Source of the DNA: JBCAXA01 sp039183535 | GTDB lineage: Bacteria; Pseudomonadota; Gammaproteobacteria; Steroidobacterales; Woeseiaceae | DNA length: 64,000 bases | Direction: 5' to 3' | NCBI GenBank assembly: GCA_039183535.1 | Contig: JBCDBO010000002.1 | Coordinates: 1-64,000, forward strand | Shown here: one piece after another, positions 1 through 8,153 of the stretch | Layout of the letters: each line of letters starts with the position of its first letter | Numbering within the stretch: the stretch's first letter is position 1 | Translations under genes and position numbers: made by a program | Notes under the pieces: generated by a model | Database searches by the model: none | Told to the model about the DNA's origin: nothing | Seen by the model: only the letters and a program-made list of their open reading frames with translations

Positions 1-12
1 CTGGCAGCGGAA

Positions 13-642
13 TCATTGGAACGCCGCTTGGGCCGCGCTCGCCAATGACGCTTTGATCGTACTCGACTCAAAAAACTCATCGAGATAGTCGCTAACGCTA
101 AGGCCGAAAAACCGCCATGTGTCGGCAAGACCGTCTGCCCCCCAACGGGCGAGCCGCCGGCCGATATGCCACCATTCGCGAAGATCGCGCCAGCGCAGCG
201 ATACCGGGTCCGCCGGCGTTCGCAGCAGGAACTCGCGAATCAGCAAACACTGGCGTTGTACTGCCGTAGAAAAACGATGATAGGCATCGGCATCATGCGG
301 GCTATGGCGGCGACGCTCTTCATGCGCGCGATCGGCGTTCCAGTAATTGCCTAAAACGTCGCCATTCTCGAGGAACGTCGCCGAACCGCCGTACGGCGTT
401 ATCTGCAAGCCGAATTTCGCAAGATCAAGCGCCCGGTAGATTTCCGGTCGCAATAAGCTGCAAACGTACGAGCAATTCGAGTAGATCCAATCTTTGTGCA
501 GCGACCGGCTGACAGCAGCGCCACCGATGTAGTCGTTGCGCTCCAGGACCAATACCTTCAGGCCCGCTTTGGCGAGAAAGGCGGCGCTGGTTAGACCGTT
601 GTGACCGGCCCCGACAACAATGACATCGAAACGTGCGGACAT
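13..642 (-). pseudogene. FAD-dependent phytoene-dehydrogenase-like oxidoreductase, N-terminal part only
   Basis: The protein opens with a Rossmann FAD-binding motif (residues 6-20, VIVVGAGHNGL, then an acidic ERN at the end of strand 2) and an IGGAA motif typical of carotenoid/phytoene-desaturase-like flavoproteins. Such proteins are usually about 500 residues, but the reading frame meets a TGA at 13-15 after 209 residues, just where the substrate domain should begin. The final residues (ASLASAAQAAFQ) do not read like the family, and another frame stays open to the window edge, so a frameshift near 20-40 or a true truncation are both possible. The start is supported by a G-rich ribosome site just upstream of the ATG. 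The substrate cannot be told. Confidence 0.6.
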
Positions 643-683
643 GCCCCCCGCACGCTAGCAGATTTACCGATCGACTGCTGCGC

Positions 684-1403
684 TCAACGCTCGAACGGAT
701 TCGTGTCGATGACGCCAACTGGCAGCGCGGTGTCCCGGTCTACAATCAGCGCCATAGCGGTATCGACCTTCCACGTCACGGGGACGAAACCCACATTGGC
801 GTTCGCAAAGCGGGACACATCGTCGCCATGGTCAGGCGGCAACTCGCTCAACGGTTCCATGCGAGCCGTTATGACCTCGAGACTCTCGGACAACAGCGTC
901 CACCGCTCAGGTCGATACTCGATATCCGGTGCGCCCTCAAGAATCTCGAACAAGAGCTCCTGCTGCGCATCACGATCGGTCGGCATTGTCGCGACGGCGT
1001 ACAACGGTCCGGTCGTCGGACGCCGTTGCTGCCATTCGGCTGGCAACGTCGCTGGGTCGATATCGCGTGCGCTCAGCATTACGTACCGGTCGACAGTGAA
1101 AATCATGTACAGCGGACGTTCGCTGTGGATTGTCCAAAGACCATAACCGAGCGCAACCAGTTGGATACAGGCGATAACACTGAGATCGAACCAGACACCC
1201 GGTTTATTCGGACGGTAAAACAGCAGCGTTAACGCCGGCCCGAGTACGAGATCGACGCCGACTAAGACCTTGACGACATCGACGGCGCCGGCAACCGCAA
1301 AATACGGCGTCGGGTACCAAACGAAAAAGATGATCGCTAAGGCCGCACCAACAACCAACGTACTGATAGCGAGATGCAGCAAAAAACCCTGAATCTTCGA
1401 CAC
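684..1403 (-). CDS. TfpX/TfpZ-type type IV pilin accessory protein
   Basis: This 239-residue inner-membrane protein has about three hydrophobic segments in the first 95 residues, then a soluble periplasmic-type C-terminal half. The stretch FFVWYPTPYF, the GVDLVLGPALTLL segment and the FTVDRY motif match the TfpX/TfpZ (FimB-like) accessory proteins that help stabilise or assemble certain type IV pilins. No pilin gene lies in this window, so the partner is not visible. The start is GTG, with a GGAGGG ribosome site about 8 bases upstream. Family assignment is by motif recognition; the role is inferred from the family. Confidence 0.75.
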   Translation of the reverse strand: MSKIQGFLLHLAISTLVVGAALAIIFFVWYPTPYFAVAGAVDVVKVLVGVDLVLGPALTLLFYRPNKPGVWFDLSVIACIQLVALGYGLWTIHSERPLYMIFTVDRYVMLSARDIDPATLPAEWQQRRPTTGPLYAVATMPTDRDAQQELLFEILEGAPDIEYRPERWTLLSESLEVITARMEPLSELPPDHGDDVSRFANANVGFVPVTWKVDTAMALIVDRDTALPVGVIDTNPFER

Positions 1404-1489
1404 AATGACGGCCCTCCACGACTGGCGCGCGCGGATTCTAAGGGTAGATGACGATTCTGTCGATGGAACGAAGTCGCAGTTTTGCGGTG

Positions 1490-2971
1490 TTAGTCCTTGA
1501 GCCGCTGCTCCCAGAACGTCGCGCCGCGAATACCGATGGACTCAGGATCAAACTGGTACTTATCTACCCCGGCACGGCGTTGTTGCTCGTAATCGCGTAG
1601 CGCTTTAATCGCGGGCCGGCCAATAAAGAAAATTGCGACAATGCCCACGAGGTTTAGCCATGCCATCATGCCAACCCCCAAATCTCCGAGTCGCCAGGCG
1701 ACATCAGCCGACCGCACCGCGCCGTAAAAGACCGACGCCATCAAGCCGATTTTCAACAGGAATACGGCACCCGGCAATGGCAAGACCTTACTTAAGTAGG
1801 AGATGTTGGTTTCCGCGATGTAGTAGTACGCGAGCACCGTCGTGAACGCGAAGAAAAACAACGCTAGCGCGACGAACGGCTCACCGAACCCGGGTAGGAC
1901 ACGCTGAACGGCCTCTTGCGTAAACGCCGGGCTGTTCGCAATGACATCGGCCGACAAGTTTTGCACCAAAAACGTCTCGTTAGGCCCAGCAACGTTGTAA
2001 GCCCCCGTAATCAGAATCATCAACGCCGTCGCCGTGCAGACAAACAGCGTATCGACGTAAACGGAAAAGGCCTGCACCAAGCCCTGTTGCGCCGGGTGAT
2101 CGACCTCGGCGGCGGCGGCGGCATGCGGGCCGGTGCCTTGGCCAGCCTCATTCGAGTAGACGCCGCGTTTAACACCCCACCCGATCGCCGCGCCAAAACC
2201 GGCCATCGGCGTAAATGCGTCACCCACGATTTGTCCAAGGATGCTCGGCACCTGTTCGATGTTTAGCGCAACGATGGCACAGGCGATGATGATGTACGCA
2301 AGCGCCATGAACGGCACGACCACCTGCGTGAACGCGGCAATACGCTTTACACCGCCGAAGATGATGAAGCCGAGTACCAACACGACACCGACAGCGGTCG
2401 CTATCTTGGTAAAGCCGATCTCGCCCATACCGGTCGAGACGATGTCGCCGACGCCGAAGGCGACTTCGGCCGCATTGCTTAAGCTGTTCGATTGCACGCC
2501 AGGCAGTAACAGGCCGGTGGCGATGACAGTCGTTATCGCAAACAACACGCCGTACCAGCGCTGCCCGAGTGCTTTCTCAAAATAGAACGCGGGCCCACCA
2601 CGGTACTCACCGTCGTCGAGCTGCTTGTATATTTGCCCAAGGGTCGATTCAACGAACGCCGTGGATGCACCGAAGAAGGCAACGATCCACATCCAGAACA
2701 CGGCGCCTGGCCCGCCGAAACCAATCGCCGCTGCAACGCCAGCGATGTTACCGGTACCAACGCGACCGGACAGTGACACCGCAAGAGCCTGAAACGAAGA
2801 AATTCCATGATCGGAGCTACGGTTGGCGAACAACAGTCGCCACATCTCACGAAACAAACGGACCTGCGCGAACCGTGTCAGTACCGAGAAAAACAAGCCG
2901 GCAGCCAAGCACAGGTAAACAAGCGCCGGACTCCAAACGATTGCTTCGAGGGTCGACAAAAGGTCCAGCAT
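1490..2971 (-). CDS. Sodium:alanine symporter family (AGCS) protein
   Basis: At 493 residues with about ten or eleven hydrophobic helices, this matches the alanine/glycine:cation symporter family, which imports small neutral amino acids with Na+. Family hallmarks include ALAVSLSGRVGTGNIAGVA near residue 65, the FESTLGQIYK segment near 108, and GWGVKRGVYSNEAGQGTGP near 265, which carries the conserved NEAGxG signature. A GGAG ribosome site sits 6 bases before the ATG. The TetR-family gene immediately upstream on the same strand (40-base gap) is the likely regulator. Whether the substrate is alanine, glycine or another amino acid cannot be read from the sequence. Confidence 0.9.
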   Translation of the reverse strand: MLDLLSTLEAIVWSPALVYLCLAAGLFFSVLTRFAQVRLFREMWRLLFANRSSDHGISSFQALAVSLSGRVGTGNIAGVAAAIGFGGPGAVFWMWIVAFFGASTAFVESTLGQIYKQLDDGEYRGGPAFYFEKALGQRWYGVLFAITTVIATGLLLPGVQSNSLSNAAEVAFGVGDIVSTGMGEIGFTKIATAVGVVLVLGFIIFGGVKRIAAFTQVVVPFMALAYIIIACAIVALNIEQVPSILGQIVGDAFTPMAGFGAAIGWGVKRGVYSNEAGQGTGPHAAAAAEVDHPAQQGLVQAFSVYVDTLFVCTATALMILITGAYNVAGPNETFLVQNLSADVIANSPAFTQEAVQRVLPGFGEPFVALALFFFAFTTVLAYYYIAETNISYLSKVLPLPGAVFLLKIGLMASVFYGAVRSADVAWRLGDLGVGMMAWLNLVGIVAIFFIGRPAIKALRDYEQQRRAGVDKYQFDPESIGIRGATFWEQRLKD

Positions 2972-3011
2972 AATTACTCCGCGAGTTCGGCTACAGCCGG
3001 GTCAATGTATC

Positions 3012-3599
3012 TTACGAGCCGGCGCCGAGCACCATCGCCGTCAGTGTGGCGCGAAACGCACGCCGGTTGGGGTCTTCTGCCGGTGTCCCGATTGCCTCGT
3101 CGAGCAACGCGACGCCGTTGACGGCAGCCATAACGACAATCAGAAGCTCCGACCCGCCCTCGGTCATTGCTGCGTTGGCAATGACCTCGGCCTGCGCATA
3201 CCAGTCGTAGATGATCGTTCGCATCTCATCCTGTACGGCCCCGTGCAGCTCCGGCGAGGTCCTAACCGCAGACCGGATCTGCATTAAGGCGGTGAACTCG
3301 TCGGTCAATAACTGCTCGTACGCGTTGTCGATACCAGCAGCGACGACCTGGTCGCGCGGCATACCCTCATATTCGATATTACGGATGTTGGCGCTGATTC
3401 TTGCGCCAACCTCGCGGACAACCTCAACAACGACATCGGTTAAGCCGGTGAAGTGATGATGGACGGCACCACGCGACAACTCGGCGCGGCGGGCAATCTC
3501 CACGAGTGACAAACTGCGGTAACCACGCTCGACCAACAGTTCGATCGCGGCATTGATGAGTCGCGATCGCGTTCGATCGCTCCTTGATGCGTTATCCAT
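3012..3599 (-). CDS. TetR/AcrR family transcriptional regulator
   Basis: The 195-residue protein has a standard TetR N-terminal helix-turn-helix: residues 8-50 contain TRSRLINAAIELLVERGY, then SLVEIARRAELSRGAVHHHF. The C-terminal three quarters is an alpha-helical ligand-binding and dimerisation domain with no recognisable specificity. It lies 40 bases upstream of the AGCS symporter on the same strand, so local control of that transporter is the natural inference. A GGGGAAG ribosome site precedes the ATG. The ligand is unknown. Confidence 0.85.
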   Translation of the reverse strand: MDNASRSDRTRSRLINAAIELLVERGYRSLSLVEIARRAELSRGAVHHHFTGLTDVVVEVVREVGARISANIRNIEYEGMPRDQVVAAGIDNAYEQLLTDEFTALMQIRSAVRTSPELHGAVQDEMRTIIYDWYAQAEVIANAAMTEGGSELLIVVMAAVNGVALLDEAIGTPAEDPNRRAFRATLTAMVLGAGS

Positions 3600-3630
3600 A
3601 ACGTCTTCCCCAGCAGCATCATTGCAGACT

Positions 3631-3660
3631 GCTGGAGCCTCTCCAGCGTTTTATTATTAT
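3631..3660 (+). terminator. Stem-loop followed by T-rich run between csrA and the TetR gene
   Basis: A perfect 7-bp stem GCTGGAG / CTCCAGC with a CCT loop is followed on the plus strand by GTTTTATTATTAT. That shape would stop plus-strand transcription, yet both flanking genes are on the minus strand. It may terminate antisense transcripts, or act as an RNA structure at the end of the csrA message. Low certainty on role. Confidence 0.35.
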
Positions 3661-3869
3661 TCTGTACTGTCGTCGGTATCGGGTAGTCCGGCGGCACTGT
3701 CGGTGCCATCTCCATGGATGCGATCGTAAATTTCTTTGCGGTGAATGCTAACGGTCTTCGGCGCCGTAATGCCAAGGCGCACTTGGTTACCTTTGATGCC
3801 GAGGGTCGTTATCTCGACCTCGTCACCGATATGAATAGATTCACCGACTTTCCTGGTCAGTATTAACAT
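3657..3869 (-). CDS. csrA: Carbon storage regulator CsrA
   Basis: From the internal start MLILTRKVGESIHIGDEV this gives a 70-residue CsrA, close to the usual 60-70. The conserved first beta strand, the GNQVRLGITAP segment (residues 25-35) and the VHRKEIYDRI-like helix (here SIHRKEIYDRI) are all present. CsrA/RsmA dimers bind GGA motifs in mRNA leaders and repress or stabilise translation. A longer frame reaches 3923, but those 18 residues are absent from the family, so the ATG at 3869 is chosen despite a weak ribosome site. The C-terminal tail (DGTDSAAGLPDTDDSTE) is variable and acidic, as is common. Confidence 0.95.
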   Translation of the reverse strand: MLILTRKVGESIHIGDEVEITTLGIKGNQVRLGITAPKTVSIHRKEIYDRIHGDGTDSAAGLPDTDDSTE

Positions 3870-3914
3870 ATGTCTAAGTAAGCAGGGTCTTTCGGGTAGA
3901 TCAGTAGCCGAGCG

Positions 3915-3943
3915 AGTATACATACAAACATGTATGTTGGAAC
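3915..3943 (-). promoter_or_regulatory. Possible csrA promoter with embedded inverted repeat
   Basis: On the minus strand a TATACT -10-like box (3915-3920) lies 17 bp from a weak -35-like GTTCCA (3938-3943). Between them sits an inverted repeat with 6-bp arms, ACATAC and GTATGT, 6 bases apart (3920-3937). The distance to the csrA ATG is about 45 bases. The -35 matches the consensus at only three positions, so this is tentative. Confidence 0.35.
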
Positions 3944-4055
3944 ATTAATTCGCGGCCAGCCGTGTCGCAGCCGGCACGAAATGAGCGAACCAACGCGACT
4001 GGCGCCCGTCGTAGTAAAATAGAGACTTGGTCACACCGAGAATAAGGAGACCCCT

Positions 4056-4715
4056 ATGCAACCTGACAACCAACGCATCAACTACGGCGTCGCCCAGACG
4101 ACCGGGACCCGTAATCGGGTCTTGCGCAACACCTACGCACTGCTCGGCTTAAGCCTCGTTGTCAGTGCCGTCGCGGCCTGGGTCTCGCTAAGCTTTGCGC
4201 TGCCACACCCCGGCTTGCTGATCACCCTTGGCGTTTACTTCGGCTTACTGTTTGCGATCCACAAATTCCAAGACGCCGATTTTGCGATTCTGCTCGTGTT
4301 CGCGCTAACCGGCTTTCTCGGCTATACGCTCGGACCGATCCTCGGATTCTACTTGGCGGTTAACCCTAACGTCGTCGTCAACGCCTTCACGATGACTGCG
4401 GTAACGTTCATTGGTTTGTCGGCTTTCGTCATCATGACGAAGAAGGACTTTAACTTCCTTGGTGGCTTCCTGGTCGCCGGCATTCTCGCCGCTTTCGCCG
4501 CTGGACTAATCGCTGTCTTCTTCAGCATGCCCGGACTATCACTTGCCGTCTCGTACGCTTTTGTCATGCTGATGGTCGGCCTCATCCTGTTTGAGACCAG
4601 TCGGATCGTAAACGGCGGAGAAACTAACTACGTCTTGGCGACCGTTACTCTGTTCGTCTCGATCTTCAACTTGTTCACTAGCCTGATGCATATTTTTGGC
4701 ATGGCCGACGAATAA
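4056..4715 (+). CDS. Bax inhibitor-1/YccA family membrane protein
   Basis: This 219-residue integral membrane protein has about seven hydrophobic helices, matching the BI-1/YccA (UPF0005) family. Supporting segments are TYALLGLSLVVSA near residue 28, ALTGFLGYTLGPIL near 90, and the C-terminal LFETSRIVNGGETNYVLATV followed by the last helix. E. coli YccA interacts with the FtsH protease; some BI-1 relatives conduct Ca2+ or protons. The ATG follows a good AAGGAG site (4046-4051 region). It is monocistronic and followed by a hairpin terminator. Confidence 0.9.
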   Translation: MQPDNQRINYGVAQTTGTRNRVLRNTYALLGLSLVVSAVAAWVSLSFALPHPGLLITLGVYFGLLFAIHKFQDADFAILLVFALTGFLGYTLGPILGFYLAVNPNVVVNAFTMTAVTFIGLSAFVIMTKKDFNFLGGFLVAGILAAFAAGLIAVFFSMPGLSLAVSYAFVMLMVGLILFETSRIVNGGETNYVLATVTLFVSIFNLFTSLMHIFGMADE

Positions 4716-4738
4716 CGCACGACGATTTTCGCTCTGCA

Positions 4739-4771
4739 AACCCGTGTTGTCGCTGGCAGCGCGGGTTTTTT
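4739..4771 (+). terminator. Rho-independent terminator after the YccA-family gene
   Basis: The arms AACCCGTG (4739-4746) and CGCGGGTT (4760-4767) pair with one G-U wobble across a 13-base loop, and are followed by a run of T. It lies 24 bases after the stop codon of the YccA-family gene. Confidence 0.8.
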
Positions 4772-4862
4772 ACGCGCACCAGCAACGCTTGGGGTCGCTG
4801 GGTGGTAGGCTCAGCGTCAGCGCACCGTCACGCGATAACCACAACAGCGGTGCGGCGGGAGA

Positions 4863-6098
4863 GTGCCTTTGAACAATAACCTCATCAGCATCGTCGGGAT
4901 TGCGGCGTTGCTCGGTATCGCTGTCGCCTTCTCGACGTCGCGTCGCCATATCAACCTGCGCATCGTTATCAGCGCCTTCTTGTTGCAAGCGCTCGTCGCC
5001 GTTTGCACGCTGTATCTACCGATCGGCGTGCGTGCCATCGAGGCGATGTCACAAGGCGTACGCGCCGTCATCGGCTATTCGCGCGCCGGCATCGATATGG
5101 TGTTCGGAGCGCTGGTACCGCCCGCTGACAGTATCGGCAGCTTCGCCGTTACGGTGTTGCCGGTCGTCATTTTCTTTGCCTCGCTAATGGGCGTTTTATA
5201 CTACCTTGGCATCGCGCAGTTCTTTGTGCGGGTACTCGGCGCGGGCATTCGAGCCGTTGTCGGTACCCGTTCGATCGAGTCGCTAAACGCAGCCGGTAAT
5301 ATTTTTATCGGCATGACCGAGTCGCCGCTGATCGTGAAACCGTATTTGGCGCGCCTGTCCGATGCACAGATCTTCACCATTATGGTCTCCGGCATGGCCT
5401 CCATCGCCGGAACGGTACTCGCGGCCTACGCCGGCATGGGCGCAAAACTTGAGTACTTATTGGCGGCGAGCTTTATGGCCGCCCCCGGTGGGTTGCTGAT
5501 GGCCAAGGTGATGATGCCCGACCCGACCGAAGCAAGCCGCGATTCGGTTGACGATAAGCTGACCCTCGACGACGCCCGCGAGGCGAATGTCATCTTGGCG
5601 GCCGCCAACGGCGCGGCCGAAGGCTTAAAGCTTGCCGCCAACATTGGTGCGATGCTGATCGCCTTCGTCGCGTTAATCGCGTTGTTGAACGGACTGATCG
5701 GCGGTGTCGGCTCGCTCGTCGGTATTGCGGATCTGACGCTCGAGAAGATTCTTGGCTGGGTGTTCTCACCGCTGATGTTCTTGTTGAGTGTTCCGTGGGA
5801 GGAAGCGCAACAAGCAGGCGCCTTGTTCGGGGAGAAGCTAATCCTGAACGAATTTGTCGCCTTCTTTCATTTCGGCCAAATAGCGGCGGATCTCAGCCCA
5901 CGAACACAAGCGATCGTCACGTTTTCGCTGTGTGGTTTCGCGAACCTGTCATCGATTGCGATCATGCTTGGCGGGCTCGGCATTTTGATCCCGGAGAAGC
6001 GCGAATTGATAGGCCGATTTGGGCTGCGCGCGTTGCTAGCAGCGTCACTGTCAAACCTGATGAGCGCCGCGCTCGCGGGGATGATTCTTACGACTTAA
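4863..6098 (+). CDS. Concentrative nucleoside transporter (CNT/NupC family)
   Basis: The roughly 411-residue protein has about ten hydrophobic segments and the CNT core motifs: GNIFIGMTESPLIVKPYL (near residue 145), AYAGMGA (near 190), NGAAEGLKLAANIGAMLIAF (near 248), and the C-terminal GFANLSSIAIMLGGLGILIP. CNT proteins import nucleosides with Na+ or H+. The GTG at 4863 touches the GGGAG ribosome site, whereas a TTG at 4869 is 6 bases from it, so the true start may be the TTG, giving MNNNLISIVGI. It ends with a 4-base convergent overlap with the endonuclease gene on the other strand. Confidence 0.9.
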   Translation: MPLNNNLISIVGIAALLGIAVAFSTSRRHINLRIVISAFLLQALVAVCTLYLPIGVRAIEAMSQGVRAVIGYSRAGIDMVFGALVPPADSIGSFAVTVLPVVIFFASLMGVLYYLGIAQFFVRVLGAGIRAVVGTRSIESLNAAGNIFIGMTESPLIVKPYLARLSDAQIFTIMVSGMASIAGTVLAAYAGMGAKLEYLLAASFMAAPGGLLMAKVMMPDPTEASRDSVDDKLTLDDAREANVILAAANGAAEGLKLAANIGAMLIAFVALIALLNGLIGGVGSLVGIADLTLEKILGWVFSPLMFLLSVPWEEAQQAGALFGEKLILNEFVAFFHFGQIAADLSPRTQAIVTFSLCGFANLSSIAIMLGGLGILIPEKRELIGRFGLRALLAASLSNLMSAALAGMILTT

Positions 6099-7168
6099 CG
6101 CGGGCCGATGCTGAACTCGGCGACCACCGGCCAGTGATCGGACACACCGAGTGCCTCGGGCAAATCAAACGGCTGCGGTGTGCCGGCTGGCGACGTTTGG
6201 AACGGCGCCTGATTCGCGAGCCGAACATCGTCGATACGAACCGACGGACCGTCGCTCGCAGGCCGGCGCCACAAAATTAGATCGAGATGGTTCCAGACCT
6301 GGTCACGGCGATAAAAAAACGTACCTGGGCAGTCTTCGCAACCATTTTCGTGCGCGATCTCCCACGCCGGGTAAAGGAAGCGTTCATACAACCCATGCGC
6401 ACGGTTCTCTTCCTCGGTCGTGTTGAAGTCACCCGCGGCCACGACAACATGCGCAGCGCTGACCTTATCGGCGAGACGGTTCAAGTGGGTATACGCTTGT
6501 TCACGCATGATGTGCGGATGAAACGGCGCCGGAAAATGTACGGCGAACACGGTCAGGGTTACGCCGCTCGGCAGTCGCAAACTCGCCTCTAAAATACCGC
6601 GGGTATCGTTACGGGGGCCGTTCGGATAGTCGTCAAAGAAGCCCGGATGCAGCGTCGGAGAACCGTCGAGCGGCAAACGGCTAAGAATCGCGACATCGAT
6701 GCCGCGTGTGTCTTGTCCCTCGATAAGCGCCAGCGTCCTGTAGCCCGCATCGGGCATGAAGCGATCGCGAAGCGCCGCGACGACGGCGCGATTTTCGACT
6801 TCCTGCAGCACGATGACATCCGGACCACGACCGCTGTTCTCTTGCAAAATCGCGTTAGCGATACGCTCCAGCTTTGTCGCATAGACACGCTCGTTCCAAT
6901 CCCACTCCAAACATTCGCGACGCCATACATCGACAGCGACATCGGCGCATAAGGCGCGATGCGCGGCGGTTTGTTTCGCGCTCAAGGGCAGGTAGGTTTC
7001 GTCTCGGCGGTCCGGATCGTCGACCGTGTCGAATAAATTCTCGACATTGAATGTCATGACGGTAACGGTCGCCGGATCCGGCGTTGGCGTTCGCGCGCAC
7101 GCGACTGCGCCAATACACGCGAGAAACGCAAGCCAACTAAGGCAGCGGCAGGCGAAAAACGGGCGCAT
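6095..7168 (-). CDS. Exported endonuclease/exonuclease/phosphatase family protein (lipoprotein)
   Basis: The protein (357 residues) begins with a signal peptide ending in a lipobox-like GAVAC near residue 24. It then shows the EEP fold: TVMTFNVENLFDTVDD (catalytic Asn), a VLQEVENRAVV motif with the metal-binding Glu, VVAAGDFNTTEEENRA (DxN), and a terminal GVSDHWPVVAEF with the catalytic SDH. EEP enzymes cleave phosphodiesters in DNA, RNA, lipids or sugars; export suggests nutrient scavenging, for example from extracellular DNA. Its start lies 32 bases inside the upstream gene on the same strand, so the two are probably translated together. Confidence 0.88.
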   Translation of the reverse strand: MRPFFACRCLSWLAFLACIGAVACARTPTPDPATVTVMTFNVENLFDTVDDPDRRDETYLPLSAKQTAAHRALCADVAVDVWRRECLEWDWNERVYATKLERIANAILQENSGRGPDVIVLQEVENRAVVAALRDRFMPDAGYRTLALIEGQDTRGIDVAILSRLPLDGSPTLHPGFFDDYPNGPRNDTRGILEASLRLPSGVTLTVFAVHFPAPFHPHIMREQAYTHLNRLADKVSAAHVVVAAGDFNTTEEENRAHGLYERFLYPAWEIAHENGCEDCPGTFFYRRDQVWNHLDLILWRRPASDGPSVRIDDVRLANQAPFQTSPAGTPQPFDLPEALGVSDHWPVVAEFSIGPR

Positions 7169-8036
7169 GGCGTCCCTCGAAGGTCGTAATCAAACCGGTC
7201 TCCGGCGAATCGAAACACACCGATTCTGCGCGCTTGACCGGCGGCATCGGTAAAACGGTCGCAGACCCGTTCAATGCATCACCCCACGATTGATCCGGCT
7301 CTCGAGAAAACACGAACGCCCGCCAATTGGTAACGACAACAGCGCGATCGCCGGTGCTGGAAAAACTCATGGCGGTCGGTTGCCAGCCGAATTGGTCGCG
7401 ACGCGGCGCATCGGCCAACTCACGGACAGTCGGCGGCGGCAGCGACCTCACCTTACCGAGAAACTCCATCTCGATGAGGCCGTCCTCAGCGTTATCGAGA
7501 GACACACGATATAACTCGGGCGGCAAGGTACGCTTAGTCATGATGTACAAATGATTGTCGTAGACAGCAATCGACTCGGCATCGCGGCCACCGTCCGGGT
7601 AAGCGAGCCGTAACGTGCGAACAACATCGATAGCCGCTGTTCGACCCCTGCCCGGGACATTAGCCGGCTCTTTAACGATATGGACGCGCAGCTCCGCGCG
7701 CACCCCGTTATTGTCGCCGATATCGGCAATAACCAAGTACGCCTCGCCGTCGTGCTCGAAACTGTCGAGATCTTCCCAATCGACGTTGCCGATGCCGCGC
7801 GGAATGATCGACCCGAGACGCTGCCCACGGCGGTCGATCGCGTAAAGCACAGCCGCGTTGCCACTGTCGTTAATGACCCAGTAACGATCATCGGCGACCA
7901 GCGAGCGGGCGAGACCGCTCGCCTCGTTAATATTTGGATCAGCCAGTTTGCCAAGCCGCTCTGGCTCGGCGGCGCAAGCGACGCTGGAAAGGGCAACGAG
8001 CGCGCACAACACCACTGGTCTAGCTGAAAACACCAT
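7137..8036 (-). CDS. Exported beta-propeller-like protein of unknown function
   Basis: A 299-residue protein with a cleavable signal peptide (SSVACAAE around residue 20). The mature part opens with NINEASGLARS and RYWVINDSGNAAVLYAIDRRG, a pattern seen in secreted six- or seven-bladed propellers. Repeated VYDNHLYIMTKR-, GDRAVVVTNWRAFVF- and GLITTFEGR-type strands follow roughly every 40-50 residues. No catalytic motif is recognised. It overlaps the exported EEP nuclease/phosphatase by 32 bases, so the two probably form an operon and may share a cell-surface task. Function unknown. Confidence 0.7.
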   Translation of the reverse strand: MVFSARPVVLCALVALSSVACAAEPERLGKLADPNINEASGLARSLVADDRYWVINDSGNAAVLYAIDRRGQRLGSIIPRGIGNVDWEDLDSFEHDGEAYLVIADIGDNNGVRAELRVHIVKEPANVPGRGRTAAIDVVRTLRLAYPDGGRDAESIAVYDNHLYIMTKRTLPPELYRVSLDNAEDGLIEMEFLGKVRSLPPPTVRELADAPRRDQFGWQPTAMSFSSTGDRAVVVTNWRAFVFSREPDQSWGDALNGSATVLPMPPVKRAESVCFDSPETGLITTFEGRHAPVFRLPLP

Positions 8037-8153
8037 CGGTCAAGTGTAGCCCATCGTTGTCATCGTTTTGCTACGACACACGATTTGCCGCGGCCTGCGG
8101 CAGTTCGAGACAATAGCTAGGTTCCTGACTTTAAACTGCACCGCTAAGTCCAC

